Shown piece by piece: positions 1 to 12,027 of a stretch of DNA of 64,000 bases. How positions within the stretch are numbered: position 1 is the stretch's first letter; each line of letters starts with the position of its first letter. This DNA is from Bursaphelenchus xylophilus (taxonomy: Eukaryota > Nematoda > Chromadorea > Rhabditida > Aphelenchoididae), in contig CAJFCV020000004.1 of the NCBI GenBank assembly GCA_904066235.2, positions 8,804,001-8,868,000 of the forward strand, read 5' to 3'. Below the pieces are notes generated by a model. The model saw nothing but the letters and a program-made list of their open reading frames with translations, ran no database searches and was not told the origin of the DNA. The position numbers and the translations under genes are program-made.

Positions 1-1458
1 TACACATTTGTATAGTTTAAAATTGAGGGTCTGCTTAGGGTACGATATCAATTTCAAAAAAATCATTTTGCAAATTCTTGGTGACCGAAATTAAAGCCTA
101 CAAAATAGTTATTAAGAATGTAGAATATACGATTTTTGAAAAGGTGAAACGCCCTTTGAGATGTTTACGATCGCCGATTATGCCTGTCAGTAAGTGCGTA
201 ACTCCATCAACTATTGCGATGTATTTATATCATACTTATTTATGAGACTCCAGAATTTTATCCGTGTCTTCAAACTTTTTCAAGATCTTGGTTTCGGCAT
301 GAAATTAAAAAAAACTTGCACAAGGTAGGCTCCTTACAAATCTTCAAAAAATGTACATATTGCAACGGTTGCGTTTGCATCTGGATCAAGTTTTCTCCAC
401 GGGCCGCAAATATGTGTTTATCAGGATTTGAATTCAAGGGACAAACGTGGTATTGACTGATCTCCACCAGAGATGGTCAAAGAAGCGAATAGCTTGTGCT
501 TTCTGTGGGACGTTGCTCATCAATTCGTAGGCAGAGCGATAAAGCTTCAACTTGGTCTCCCCTCACCATTCTTTCATTCGGCGCCTCCACCCTTCCCTAG
601 CTACGCACATGATCAAACGCCAACTTGTACCGTTTTTCCGTCGTAGAAAACTGCCTTTATCTGTGTGTAAAGCATCACTCACACCTTCGTAAAGCATGAC
701 TGCTTGTAGGGGTGGTGATTCCTCAATGATTTTATGGGTAGTTGGGCGTGGGTGATGCAAATATGCTGCGACAAATATTTGAGAACGTGGGTGAACCAAT
801 GAAAAGGTCAAATAACAAACACTGTTTTTTCCACATTAATAAAATCCGGAATGTTGCGATGGCAAGGACGCTGGCTACAGAAAGTCAAGCAAGGAAGATT
901 GGAAGGCACACGGTCATAAGGGGACTGCATAAAACTACCTGGATAGATGTGGATTCAGGAGATCAGTAGCTTTCTATTGGTGGCAAAACCAAGGCTGTAG
1001 AACACTAATTCATGACGAACTTGAGCATCATCAAATCTTATACGTTTTTTGCGGGTACTGTAATTTCAGCCTATGCAATAAAAATTAGCAAAAAACATCT
1101 TATTAACGATAAGATGTTTTTAGAGATTGAAGGGCCCTTCGTAAAGCCTGTAAAGAAATATGGGCTTCACAATTTGAACACTTCTCTTGCAAACTTCATC
1201 CTCAAACGTACGTGTGATAATCATAACCACATAAATCACTCAAGGATTATATCACAAAGTTCTAGCACGATCTTCAAACTTTATTGCCATTAACATTTGT
1301 CAAGTTTATAATGAGTTTGCTAGAAACAAATAAATTGAAGTTTAAATTTCCCAAAGTTGGAAATAAAGTCTTATTGGTTATTGGAAAATCACATCATAGA
1401 GGAAGTGGTTGAAAAACGGTGTAGTTTATTTTGATTGTGATTTATCTTCATTCCAATA
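1..1458. other. No supported gene
   Basis: AT-rich with short open frames on both strands. None has a recognisable domain or consistent splice partners. Confidence 0.5.
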
Positions 1459-2038
1459 TTAGGTTGATTCATAATTATCCGGCGGTTTTATTGGCGCGTT
1501 TTTTGTTAGTTAAAATTTGCGTTTTGTTAATCTTTTTTTTATAAAAATTATCTTTACTATTTAGTTAATAAAATGTGTGTCGAAAACCATACTCTTATCC
1601 GCCATATTATGCTCTAGCATTTCGAGAAAAGTTGGAAGTCAGCACAGTCATTTCGCGATCTCTACGAACTTTTCGGCGAAAGAAAAAAATCGGCAGGTGT
1701 TTCGCCCAAAGGAGTACCAAAAGACGTCCACTGTAAGAAGGCTACGTGGTATGTGTGGTGAGACAGAAGCGGAATCATTCACTGGGAAATCGTGTCTATT
1801 TTATGTTCCTTCGCCGAATAGTTCGTTGAGATCGCGGCCGCGCGGTATGAGCGTGCTGACTTCCAACTTTTCTCGAAGTGGTAGAGCATAATGTGGCAAA
1901 TATGAGTATGGGTTTCGACTGCCATTTTATTAACTAACCAGAGAAGATTATTTTTATAAAAGAAACATTAACAAAACGCAGATTTAACTAACAAAAAACG
2001 CGCCAATAAAACCGCCGGATAATTATGAATCCACCTTA
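1459..2038. mobile_element. Palindromic mariner-derived MITE, copy 1
   Basis: The ends are TTAGGTTGATTCATAATTAT and its near-perfect inverse (last bases CCTTA), flanked by TA. The arms contain inverted fragments of a mariner transposase N-terminal region (LEKSWKSA.SFRDLNE) plus a WWD..G..H core fragment, so it is an internally deleted and duplicated mariner. No intact transposase remains. Confidence 0.8.
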
Positions 2039-2439
2039 TATTTTTTTGGCGGTGTTAATTTATGATCAGTCATCTGCTCAACTTCGAATTTTTATTTGTT
2101 TTGAAGGGCAACCACTTTGCGGGCAGCTAGAAGAACCACATTTGCTTTCAACAGGAAATTCAAACGATGGATTTGAAGATTACAGTGAGGGACCGGATCC
2201 AGTGGCAAAAAACGTCTCCAAACCCTTCCCTTCTCTAACTAGGGAAGTGTACAAACGAACCCTCACTAAATGGCAAGTGATATACACCATTTGAAAGCCC
2301 TTGAAAAATGGTGCAAGATACCATTTTCATTTTTTGCAGAATGCCTTTCCGCGACGCCATACTGTAAATTGTATTATTTTTAGGTCATTTCGCAACAAAG
2401 ATCTTTCTTTCTCTTGAGCGGATAAAATTCCTCGAAGAG

Positions 2440-3250
2440 GGTTGCTTCAATAGTGCAGTGGTTGCTGAGTAGGCATGGCTCCGGGCCGGGCTTTCCAAAA
2501 TTTTCCGGCCCGGGCCGGGCCGACTAATTTCTTGGCCCGACCCCGGGCTTCGATTTTCAGGCCCGGCCCGGCCCGGGCCGGCCCGGTTTTTTATGAAATC
2601 TGACTTTTGCCCGGAAAAAAAGGAAAAAATAAGCTTCTTCGATAAAATTTTTCATTTTTTCAAACACAATGCTGATAGCGAACGTAAAATGACCTTATTT
2701 ACCACTCGCCCAAATGAAAAAATAATTTTCAAGGATTTGAAAAAAAAATTCAGAAATTCTTATGTGCGACCTCCTAGTTAATACGCTGGCAAAAAAAGAA
2801 AAAGGAAAAATATTCAAAACTACGCAATACGCTTGTAGGTTTTTTCAAATTCAATAAAAGATCTGTGATAAAACATTTTTGCTAAAATTTGGGTGACTAT
2901 ACACAAAATTTTATGATTTTTTGTAACCATATGGTAAGACAATTTATGGCGACTTAGTAATTTATAAAAATAGTCAAGCGGCAATTGAACTATGTATATG
3001 TTTTGCTAAATTATCTTTTACATTTTGCGAAAATGTGCCATAATTTTCCCTTCATTTCCTGCTTTGTTTCTTTCCAGCGTAGTACAAAAATTTTCCGGGC
3101 CGAACCGGGCCGGGCTTTCCAAATTTTACAAGCCCGGGCCCGGGCCGGGCCGGGCCGGGCCGGGCTGGCCCGGTTTGCAGCCATGCTTATTGCTGAGCAG
3201 GCTGATAAGCCAACCCAAGCTAGGTTCGATTCCCAGCTTGGGCAAAAACA
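2440..3250 (+). repeat. tRNA-like (SINE-type) sequence split by an insertion
   Basis: Pol III A box TAGTGCAGTGG at 2451-2461 and B box GGTTCGATTCC at 3223-3233. The B box sits in a T-arm-like stem (AAGCTAGG/CCCAGCTT, 7 of 8 pairs). Removing 2474-3189 and one flanking 12-mer brings the boxes to about 45 bp, a normal tRNA spacing. The acceptor stem is not tRNA-like, so it is a tRNA-derived repeat rather than a working tRNA. Confidence 0.5.
2474..3189. mobile_element. GC-rich inserted element with GGGCC arrays
   Basis: About 716 bp with two clusters of GGCCCGGGCCGGG (2490-2590 and 3095-3175) in otherwise AT-rich DNA. CATGGCT begins the left end and AGCCATG closes the right. It is flanked by near-identical 12-mers TTGCTGAGTAGG (2462-2473) and TTGCTGAGCAGG (3190-3201), which look like a target-site duplication inside a tRNA-like sequence. 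It has no protein-coding capacity. The class is unknown. Confidence 0.6.
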
Positions 3251-3858
3251 TTTTGCGTTCTTACAGTTAGGAAAATATTTGAGTTAAACTTTTACAAACG
3301 CTTCAATTTTTCTAGAAAACGGTCGATTACGGTTAAAATCATCAAACTTACATGTTTTTCAAGATTAAAAAGAGTGAAAAGTGTTTTTTCACGTTACGGG
3401 TATTTAAAACCAGTAAATATCACATGTAAAATGGTTTTACTGGCAAGCGCCAAACTTCATAATGATTCTTAGGCCAACCTAGTAGCAATATGTACCATTT
3501 AGCGTTTTGAAATAAGATTTATTTTGCCCCACAGCAGATATTGCAGCTACTTAAAGGACAAATCAACCGTTTATATTTTTTTGCCCTGAGGCATTCTGCA
3601 AAAAATGAAAATGGTACCTTTCACCATTTTTCAAGGGCTTTCCAATGGTGTTTAACACTTGCCATTTGGTGAGGGTTCGTTTGTACACTTCCCTAGTAAG
3701 CTAAAAAAGCCCGATTTGAAAAGCCCGCCTTGAAGGAGAGGGCGCGCTTTTCAAAACGGAGTTTTTTAGCTTAGAGAAGGGAAGGGTTTAGAGACGTTTT
3801 GGTCCCTTCCGGGATGCAAAGCGGGACGTTTTTCGCCACTGGATCCGGTCCCTCACTG

Positions 3859-4786
3859 TACATGTTCCAAATTAAGTTTTCTGGTGCATAAGGGGCTTGA
3901 ATAGTTGACGTTAATCAGGCGTTTTTAGATGTCGAGAAAGCATTTTTTGAATAAAAAGCTCCCTTAACTTTGAAAGCGGTAGATGGGTTCAGGATATTCG
4001 TATACTTATCTGTACCATGGAGTTGCCAATGCAAAATTTCTGTCGCACTTACGGTAGAAAATGGTAATTTGTTTGCTGCCCGCAAAGTGGTTGTCCTCAG
4101 CACAACGCCCATTTGCTCAACTCCTGATTTGGATTTGTTTGCACAACTGCTCGATCAGAAACTGTGGATTCAATACTGCATGGAAAAAGGGGCCAATGGA
4201 TCTGACATAGGCCACACAAAATCCCCGCAGTTTCTTGAATTTAACTTTCTATTTCATTGGCTGTTTGTTCTCTTCCATTATCCATTTCCTTCGCAAATTC
4301 GATTACGCAATGTTTACAGAATTTTCAACCGAATAAGCCACCGAAAATTGGGTTTCGCAAATTACAAGGATTGTTACAACTTCTTACAAGATCTACGCTT
4401 CTCGATTCCCATGCCCGAGGGAGGAATTGAAGCATACTGTAATTGTGTAACACGACGATTTAACCGTCCCTAAACTACAATTTAGTGACAATACTTGGAA
4501 TCGGAAGGACGAGATTAAACTGTTGAAAGTAGTGTAAAATTTTGGGTGGTCACTTGACCTTACTAGGGAGGTGTGACGGAGTTTCACGAAGGCTAGCTTG
4601 CGCTTTGCAAAAGTAATTTTTTTGGGTCAAACGTTGGTAAAAATTTGACACTTGTTTGTGAACATTGCTGTGAAAATTTGTTGCATTTTTTCTGTTGAAG
4701 GAAGCCTCGTTTCCACAAAAAAATCTTAAATTTGCTTCGCCAAAGAGGCCGAGATATTGCCGTGAAGCCTTTTTTCGAATATCTGA
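3859..4786. other. Repeat-derived DNA with a 167-codon open frame
   Basis: A plus-strand frame at 3970-4473 is open, but about 80 bp of it near 3970-4040 recurs inverted at about 14950-15015. It has no recognisable domain. Probably a decayed repeat. Confidence 0.4.
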
Positions 4787-5235
4787 CAGGGGAAGTACTC
4801 CAAGTGCAACGCTCAGATTTTCTTTAAACTTTGCACACACGTCGGGTATAGATTAAATATCGATAACTGGAAGTTTTAGTTCGCGCTTTGCCGGCGCCGC
4901 CGAGATATTCAACGATTTTTGCCGCCGAGAGAGCACACTAAACGTGGAGAGCGGTCAGAGAGAAAACACCTTTTTGGCCATAACTTTGGCAGTTTCGAGC
5001 GGAAAAATTTGATTTTTTGTAGAAACATTATCCTTTACGGTAGAAATAGGGATGAAACTTTTCGAGCCGAAATTCGGCAAAAAGTCCTAAATTTTGGCCG
5101 CCTTTTGATCTAAAAATCTCGGTTGTTTCTGCAAAGCGCGAGCTAGAATTCTCGCATATATCTTAGAAAAAATTATTCTAAATTTGTGCCAAGTTTCATC
5201 AAAATCTGAGCGTCGCAATTGGAGTACTTCCCCTG
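4787..5235. mobile_element. Family B inverted-repeat element
   Basis: Ends CAGGGGAAGTACTCCAAGTG and inverse, flanked by TGA on both sides. 449 bp. The interior carries the GAGAGAGCACACTAAACGTG segment shared with the copy at 59929. No transposase. Confidence 0.8.
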
Positions 5236-6586
5236 TGAATATCTCGGCCAAGGAATATCCAAGCAACCCAAGAGATTTTTAGATATTTTTAACCGCTGGA
5301 AAAGCCAGGCAAGAAAAGTTTCAAGTAAGCAAAAGTTTGAGTGTAATTTTTAGTCAATGAGAAATCGTTCGTGTCAATTCGACCCTTTCTAATTGCAGCC
5401 ACGCCAAGATTTTCAACATAATGCAGTAAAGAGGTGATTGCTGCATCAAAAAAGATTGACAGAACCTTAAATGAAACTTGTTTCATTACATCGAGTGGTT
5501 AAAGTTTTGTTTTAACTTTATTCTTGATGATAAATACTTGGAATCCGTCAGAGTTGTCGAAATAAATTTTTCTTTTTACACAATGATGCCTCGAATGCGT
5601 GGGATTTACAGTAGTCTTTATAATCGCCCGAGAGGAATACGTATGAATTATTCTTTATGACGTTCTTTTGTCATAATATTTGCTTACTTTCTACTGTATC
5701 CCACGCAACCTTTTTCAAAATCCACACATCTAAAAACTGCTTTATTTGACTAGACAGATTGTTTCTTCGGTAGCGGACTCCCCTTCGCAAACATGTTTAC
5801 CACATAAAAACGCCCACAGATTCGCAGAATGGGGAGGCCGAAAGCGTCTGTACACTTTGATCGCATCTGTTCTACACTAGTAACAAAATAAATTGGAGAT
5901 TACTCCGTTGAACCCGGCCTGCTGAAGTGAGGCTGGAAAACAGCTTTAGCACACACTACGCAAAATTTAAAGAGAAAAAATCTAAAAATTGTAATAAAAC
6001 GTGCAATTAATAAAAAAGTTTTTGATGTCTCTTCTACTGTAAGCACCGGAAATGTGACAGTTTTACAACAAAATTGAAATTTTCCACTTTTTGTCGCAAA
6101 TTGACGAAAAATCGAGGATAATTTTAATCGTAAGATAATTTATGGTCATCGTGAGGGAAATAAATCTCCATAGAAACTTAGGGTTCACCTTAAAATGTGT
6201 CAAAATATTGTTGAAATGCCTCCCATATAGCAGACTTTCCTGATTACCCATAAAATCACTAAAGATATAAACCGCATAAAGTTCAGGTTAAAATTTTAAG
6301 AAATTGGTTTCTGCTGTAAGCCCAACGCATGCGCAAAGCTCAAAGAAAGAATGATAGCACTAGAGAAGCTTGCTTAGTCAAAAATCTTTATTTCTTTGAC
6401 CTCTCTCCTCATTATTCATATATTTTTGTTGTCATTGGCCGTAAAGGAGCTGTTATTAGATTCACATGCAATTTTCAAAACTTGCAAACATCTCTCTTTT
6501 TCATGAAGCCATTTAGACTTTTTCAAGTCATGTTTGTAGTCTACTCTCTTCTCTAAAAAAAGCCTCCCAAAAAATTGTGAACCAAC
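5236..6586. other. No supported gene
   Basis: AT-rich intergenic sequence downstream of the P450 gene. Nothing beyond short frames. Confidence 0.5.
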
Positions 6587-6592
6587 TTTATT
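6587..6592 (-). terminator. Poly(A) signal AATAAA of the P450 gene
   Basis: TTTATT on the plus strand, which is AATAAA on the gene strand, 88 bp after the P450 stop codon. Confidence 0.55.
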
Positions 6593-6679
6593 TACAAAAA
6601 CGCTTCACCTATCGGGTTGATTTATGAACATGACTAGAATGGAATTCCTGAGATCGTTTTCAAAGGTTGTTCTCGCCCT

Positions 6680-9600
6680 CTACTTCCGTCTTTTTATGAG
6701 ACATGTGAAGGGCTCGGTTACTGTAGCATTTCCTCCAATCTTTTTCAATGTTGGCGGAACCTTGCCAGCTGCAAATTCGTAGTTCAAACAGAGATTGGAG
6801 ATGAATAGGAAGACCTCCATGCGGCCCAGCGGTTCGCCGACACATTGACGTTTCCCGAGAGAGAAGGGAACGTGCTCGGGACGTGGGGCAAAGTTGCCGT
6901 TCTCGTCGATGAAACGGTCGGGATTGAACTCGTCCGGGTTGGGGAAGACCTGAAAATAAAATTGGGAAACTGACATTAGCGGCTACGGATATTTCTCTTG
7001 TTATATGTAGGTAGGCTAAAAATCAAGCCCAAAATTAAAAGGTTCTTTCGCAAAATATCTCTACGCTAGGATGTCTTTTGAGACGTTTCAAAAGTTTATT
7101 ATTTTGTGAACGATTGTGCCCTTGCTCCGAAAAAACACAAGTGTAAAATCAAATACAAAAAATGGATGATGATATGACAGACCTTGCGCACTTTTCCGGT
7201 AAATTTTTTTTGACCTATCCCGCGTTGTTTCGAAAAACGTGCGTATCGTACAGCTCGAACTTTGGTGTTCAGAAAGTTTTTTTAAAGACATGTGTATATG
7301 TATATAGATATATGTAAGATATGACCCTTTAACTTATGACCCTTTAACGATCATATGTTTCATAAAAAATTAAGTTTTTTTTCATAAAATTTTTTCTCTT
7401 GGCAGTGAAAAATTGTTTTTTATAATTATTTTTTGCCAACAACCATTAAAGCGCCCACCTCCGGATCCATCATCATGACAGAGATCTGTGGGACGGTGAT
7501 CGTCCCTTTCGGCAGAAAATACCCCTCCACAACCACGTCCTCCGTCGTTGTGTGCGGAATATTTTGTCCGGCCACGTTCGAACAACGTTGAATTTCCATT
7601 ATCACAGCTTGGATGTACGGTAGTTGGGTTCGGTCAGCGATTCGGACCACATTCCCATTGCGAATTACCGTATCCAGTTCCTGTCGGATTTTCGCTTGGA
7701 CTTCGGGATAGCGGATTAGATAAGCCAAGGCCCAAGTCATGGAGGTGCTGCTGGTTTCCTGGAAACATTTTTTTCATTTGTTGATTGTCTTCTATTACGG
7801 TAAGTTTTAATTTTTTTTAAGAGAAAATTGATGATTTTTGATTTTTTTGAAAAATTATCTATCCTACAAAAAATACCAGTCTACGTATAACAAATGATTT
7901 TAAAAGCCCCAAGGGGCTTTCATATCTCACTATTCTCATCCCAAGACTTATTGAACCCCATATTTCGCCCCCAAAAATCTCCAGTTCCCCGATTTTCTGA
8001 CCAAAACACCTTCACACCATTCTCTACACCCTCTGCTCAATCAATCTCCAATTTTACACCGCAGATTTCTCTCTTTTTTTCAACGTTAAACACCCTCCGG
8101 ACACAGGTTGGTAATTAAGCCTGATGACCGCTTTACAGCGCCGCAATTCTCAGAACGCCACGCTGAAAAACGATTCATCTACTTTTGGGTCGAACTGATA
8201 AAGACTTTACAAAAATGTTCTTTAAAAAAAGCGTGCCAGCAAATCACTGTAAATCATGCAGCAGGGCTGAAAATATGATTGGAGAGCGTTCTGAGAAAGT
8301 TTATTTTTGGATGGAAAAATGAGATTTATTAACAAGGGAAGGGTTTGAAGTTCAACACTTGGATTTTGATGAAACTTGGCACAAATTTAAATTACATTAT
8401 GCTACAACATATATGAGATTCTTAGCTTACGCTTTAATAAAACAATCAAGTTTTTCAAGTCGAAAGTTGGTGGAAACTTCCGATATTCCCAAAAAATGGG
8501 TAAAAAAGTAGTCGATTAAATCTATGCCTAGATGGATACCGATAACCCCCGAATTTCATAAAAAAATACTACTTGAAATACGATATCTGCAAAAGAAATC
8601 GGACGAGAAATACCCTGAATTGAATCAAAATTCAAACTACAATACTTTCGCCGGATAATTTTAAGTCAAATTTTTTTCTTACCTGTCCCGCAATCCACAA
8701 ATCGAAGCACACATTCCGGAGTTGGGCTACGGAGAATCCTCCAAGATTTCCGCTCCGTTTCCGCCTCTCAATTTCCATTAAATAAGCGTCGATGAAGCTT
8801 TCAGGTTGCAGCTCTTGAGTGTAATCGTTCCGATCCAGATGGTCCTGAATTACATTGTCGATGTAGTCAAAAATCAGCTTGAAAGTGTCGATCGTTTCTC
8901 TGCCCGGCTGTCCGATATAAGGGACGTTCAAGAGCCAGAGGTTGTTTAGGACGAGATTCGGCCATTCGCTGATTACCAGTTGAATGGCTTTGGTTGTCGT
9001 CGCTTTTAATTGGGCAAATTCGGCCTCACGGTCCTGCAAATTTAACGTTATCATTTTTGAATCCATCAACAGCTAAAAAGTTGATTTTTTTGTAGCAACA
9101 TTGCTCCAAATAAGGCTCAGAACTTCTTGTTAAACTCGTAAGAATGTTGAATTTTTACCAATTTTCGGACTAAAAATCTCTTTTTTCTGCAAATCGAAAG
9201 CTAAAAAGAATGTATTTTCCTAACAAGGGAATGGTCTGAACTTCCCCCAACGCTCGGGAAAATGACTAGTACAGGTGGATAGAGCAGGTCGACTTTGGTA
9301 GAAAAAGGCATTTTCCAGCTGCAAAGTAAGCACGGCCGACGAGAAAAATCGACCGAAAGTTCCGAAAAAATTTCCTCTTTCTCTTCCCTCGGAAAAGAAG
9401 TGGTGCTTCCAGTGGTTCGGTTGGCCGAGTGGATAGAGCGTCCGCTCGATATTCTTTTGGGGATTGGTTCGATTCCGGGGCAGCGCGAGTGGCTATGATA
9501 AGGCTTTGGTGACGAAGGTAAAAATTATTTTGCAATTTTTTACGCCTTCTAGAGATTGCAAAACACATAATAATAAAGGATTTTCATGTAAATTCCGGCG

Positions 9601-12027
9601 ATTTTTTTCTGGAAGATTCCAGAACGTTCCCAATCATACTCCAATAAGGAGCAAACTGGAGCACATCTTGATCATATCGGCGGTTTTGACAAACGTCCAC
9701 TAGAGTGTTCGGAAAACAGACAGTCCATGACTAGATTATTGGAGTATGACTGGCACCTTTCTGGAATCTTATAGAAAAATGGCAAAATTTAGATGGAAAT
9801 CCTTTATTATTATGTGTTTTACAATCTCTAGAAGGCGTAAAAAATTGCAAAATAATTTTTTTGGTCCACAAGAGTTTACCTTCGTTACCAAAGCCTTATC
9901 ATAGCCACTCGCGCTGCCCCGGAATCGAACCAAACCCCAAAAGAATATCGAGCGGACGCTCTATCCACTCGGCCAACCGAACCACTGGAAGCACCTCTTC
10001 TTTTCCGAGGGAAGAGAAAGAGGAAATTTTTTCGGAACTTTCGGTCGATTTTTCTCGTCGGCCGTGCTTATTTTGCAGCTGGAAATTGCCTTTTTCTACC
10101 AAAGTCGACCTGCTCTATCCACCTGTACTAGTCATTTTCCCGAACGTTGGGGGAAGTTCAGACCATTCCCTTTCTAGTCTAAATTTGCTCAGATTTCCAT
10201 CAATATATGAGAAAAAAATCAACAATATGTGTGTTTTCATATTTTTCAAAACTACAATTTTTGTCTTCACCAAAATCCCTTCCCAAAATTTGCCTCCCAA
10301 TAAGCTTAACCGATCTTTTGAGCAACAATCAAGGCAGAAAAAGTCATCAGAACGTCCCAAAAATGAGCAAAATTTGATGGGCGCACCCAAAACCGCTTAT
10401 AAGCAATATTTGTTGTGTTCTAATTGGAGTTGCAAGTGGCTATAGTTTGAAAGAAAAAGCTTGACAAGGAATTAATAGTATCACAAATTTTAATCAATTT
10501 TTTGGCCGTGAAGAACAGATTCTGAAGCCTATGTAGGCCATAAATTTATTTCTAAAAATTTGAGTTTTTTTTTGTTGTAGGGACAACCCGGATATTTGAT
10601 TCTTTTTGCGAGGGAGATTGCGAATTGAAGAGGGTCGGTTTGAGAAAAAATATTTTTTTTTCGCGTTTCGGCAATAATTTTGCAATCTTTTATAAAGCAA
10701 TTTTTTGCGGATTTTTTATGCTCCGCCACTGGAAAAAAATTAAATTTTATGGCTAAAAAAAATTGTTTAATTTTTGAAATCTTTCGATCTAAAGACCTCG
10801 AAAAAATTCAAACAGAGTGGACTAGTTAAAATCGCATTTAAATGAGCTCTTTTTTGTCCAAAAACAAGTTTTATTCAAAATTTCAACTCACATTTTCTGT
10901 GAACCGAAATCCACACAACAGCGAGTTGATAACCGAGCCCACAGCGAGGTCAGTAAACGCCTCAATGTCATGCTCTTGCTCTCTCTCGGCCAAGGCGCGA
11001 TTCAGTTTCCGGCACATGGCCTCAAACTCCGCCAAAATCTGAAAAATCATGATTATTAATCATGGCTGGGCGAGAGTAAAAATAGGTTAGAAACTGCGTA
11101 AATGGAAGGCGGTTTTGAAATGGATAGGAAGTATGTTTCGTTGAAGGTTAAAGGTACAGGTTCAACGTGATTTTTACCATTTGCAAAGGAAAGAGAAAAC
11201 CAAAAAAAAAACGTTTTGCAGAATTTGGAAGTTTTGAAATTTTATAAAATTTTCAGTGGGAATGAAGAAGCGAAATATGCAGAGGGGTCATTTCAATTAG
11301 TTACTGATAAGTTGATATATGTTTTTGGACAAAACAAATCAATATACGATATCCAAATCTAATACCCGTATTTTACCAAAAATTATAAAAAGGGCGAAAA
11401 AAATCCAATATACCAAAAAATTTCATAATTTGAAAAGATGACCAAAGAATCAACATTTTTTATCATACACTAAAAGATCAGAAACTCAGTGCCCAAAAAA
11501 AAAAACTCTAATTGTCCAAAAAATCCAATAAAATTTAGGAAATTGTTATGAAAAACGCCCAAGACTCACTACCAAGCTCTACAACATACCATACACTCCA
11601 TTTGATTCTTGCCGTACCCAAAATCCCTCAGCGTTTTCAACGCGAACCTTCGCTGCTCGCTCCAATTCTCCCCGAACGTATCAATCAAGCCGTATTGTCC
11701 GCCGCGGACCATTTTACACAGTTCCGGTCGATACATTCGTCCGGAGAACGCGTCACCCTGCGTTACGAAGTACTTGTGCGCCAACTGGTACTCGTTGATG
11801 GCGACGATCGGCAGCGGGCCCATCCAGTACGTGTAGACGGGCCCGAACTCCCGTCTCCACTCGATGAACTTGGTCTCCCAGCGCTCCTGCCGCTTCAGCG
11901 TCCACAAGTTGCCCACCAGCGGCCAGGGCGTGGGGCCGGGCGGGAGTGTGGAGTGGGGCCGACAGAAGCGGCGATAAATGTAGAGAATCGCCAGCGTCGC
12001 AGCCGCGACCAGCAGCAAAGCGCCCAT
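6680..12027 (-). CDS. Cytochrome P450, CYP2-clan (nematode type), 5 exons
   Basis: Predicted haem-thiolate monooxygenase of the ER membrane, 501 residues, the usual family length. Exons on the minus strand: 12027-11590, 11038-10892, 9033-8683, 7758-7459, 6949-6680; every junction is phase 0. The start ATG at 12027 opens a hydrophobic anchor (MGALLLVAAATLAILYIY) followed by the PPGP hinge. Visible P450 motifs are the C-helix WSEQRR, the I-helix AGQET spanning exons 3 and 4, the K-helix ExxR as EIQR, the FNPDRF stretch, and the haem loop FSLGKRQCVG with its cysteine ligand. All catalytic motifs are intact, so the enzyme should be active; the substrate cannot be read from sequence. The exon 1 donor ATG|GTATGT was chosen because it leads smoothly into ILAEFEAM of exon 2. 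Intron 2 holds a 0.95-kb foldback element. An AATAAA lies about 90 bp past the stop. Confidence 0.93.
9418..9495 (+). repeat. tRNA-like sequence with A and B boxes (left arm)
   Basis: A box TGGCCGAGTGG near 9422 and B box GGTTCGATTCC near 9466, about 45 bp apart. A closed acceptor stem is not evident, so it is a tRNA-derived repeat. A mirrored copy (minus strand) lies at about 9903-9984. Confidence 0.55.
9903..9984 (-). repeat. tRNA-like sequence with A and B boxes (right arm)
   Basis: Inverted copy of 9418-9495 with a few substitutions. The A and B boxes are conserved on the minus strand. Confidence 0.55.

Larger units (their letters stand above)
2183..3858. mobile_element. Family A element, large copy with nested insertions
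   Basis: Ends CAGTGAGGGACCGGATCCAG and inverse, flanked by TA. Inverted arms of about 150 bp reach roughly 2345 and 3590. The interior holds a tRNA-like sequence split by a GC-rich insertion at 2474-3189. The arms match the short family A palindromes elsewhere in the window. Confidence 0.75.
9223..10172. mobile_element. Foldback element with inverted tRNA-like copies
   Basis: About 950 bp with arms of roughly 450 bp that meet near 9690. The outer sequence is CAAGGGAATGGTCTGAAC and its inverse; the inner arm ends include CATACTCCAATAA on both sides. Each arm carries the same tRNA-like segment. It sits in intron 2 of the P450 gene. Confidence 0.8.

Noticed and set aside
563..811. 82-codon minus-strand frame with a Trp/Arg-rich end
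   Set aside because: I considered a transposase remnant but could not find any diagnostic motif.
3970..4473. 167-codon plus-strand open frame
   Set aside because: Part of it recurs inverted near 14.95 kb. There is no domain and no splice partner. Treated as repeat-derived.
9418..9495. Functional tRNA gene
   Set aside because: A and B boxes are good, but the acceptor and anticodon stems do not close, and the segment is duplicated inside a foldback element.
9861..10445. 194-codon plus-strand frame
   Set aside because: It reads through the foldback element and its tRNA-like arm. The open frame is incidental.
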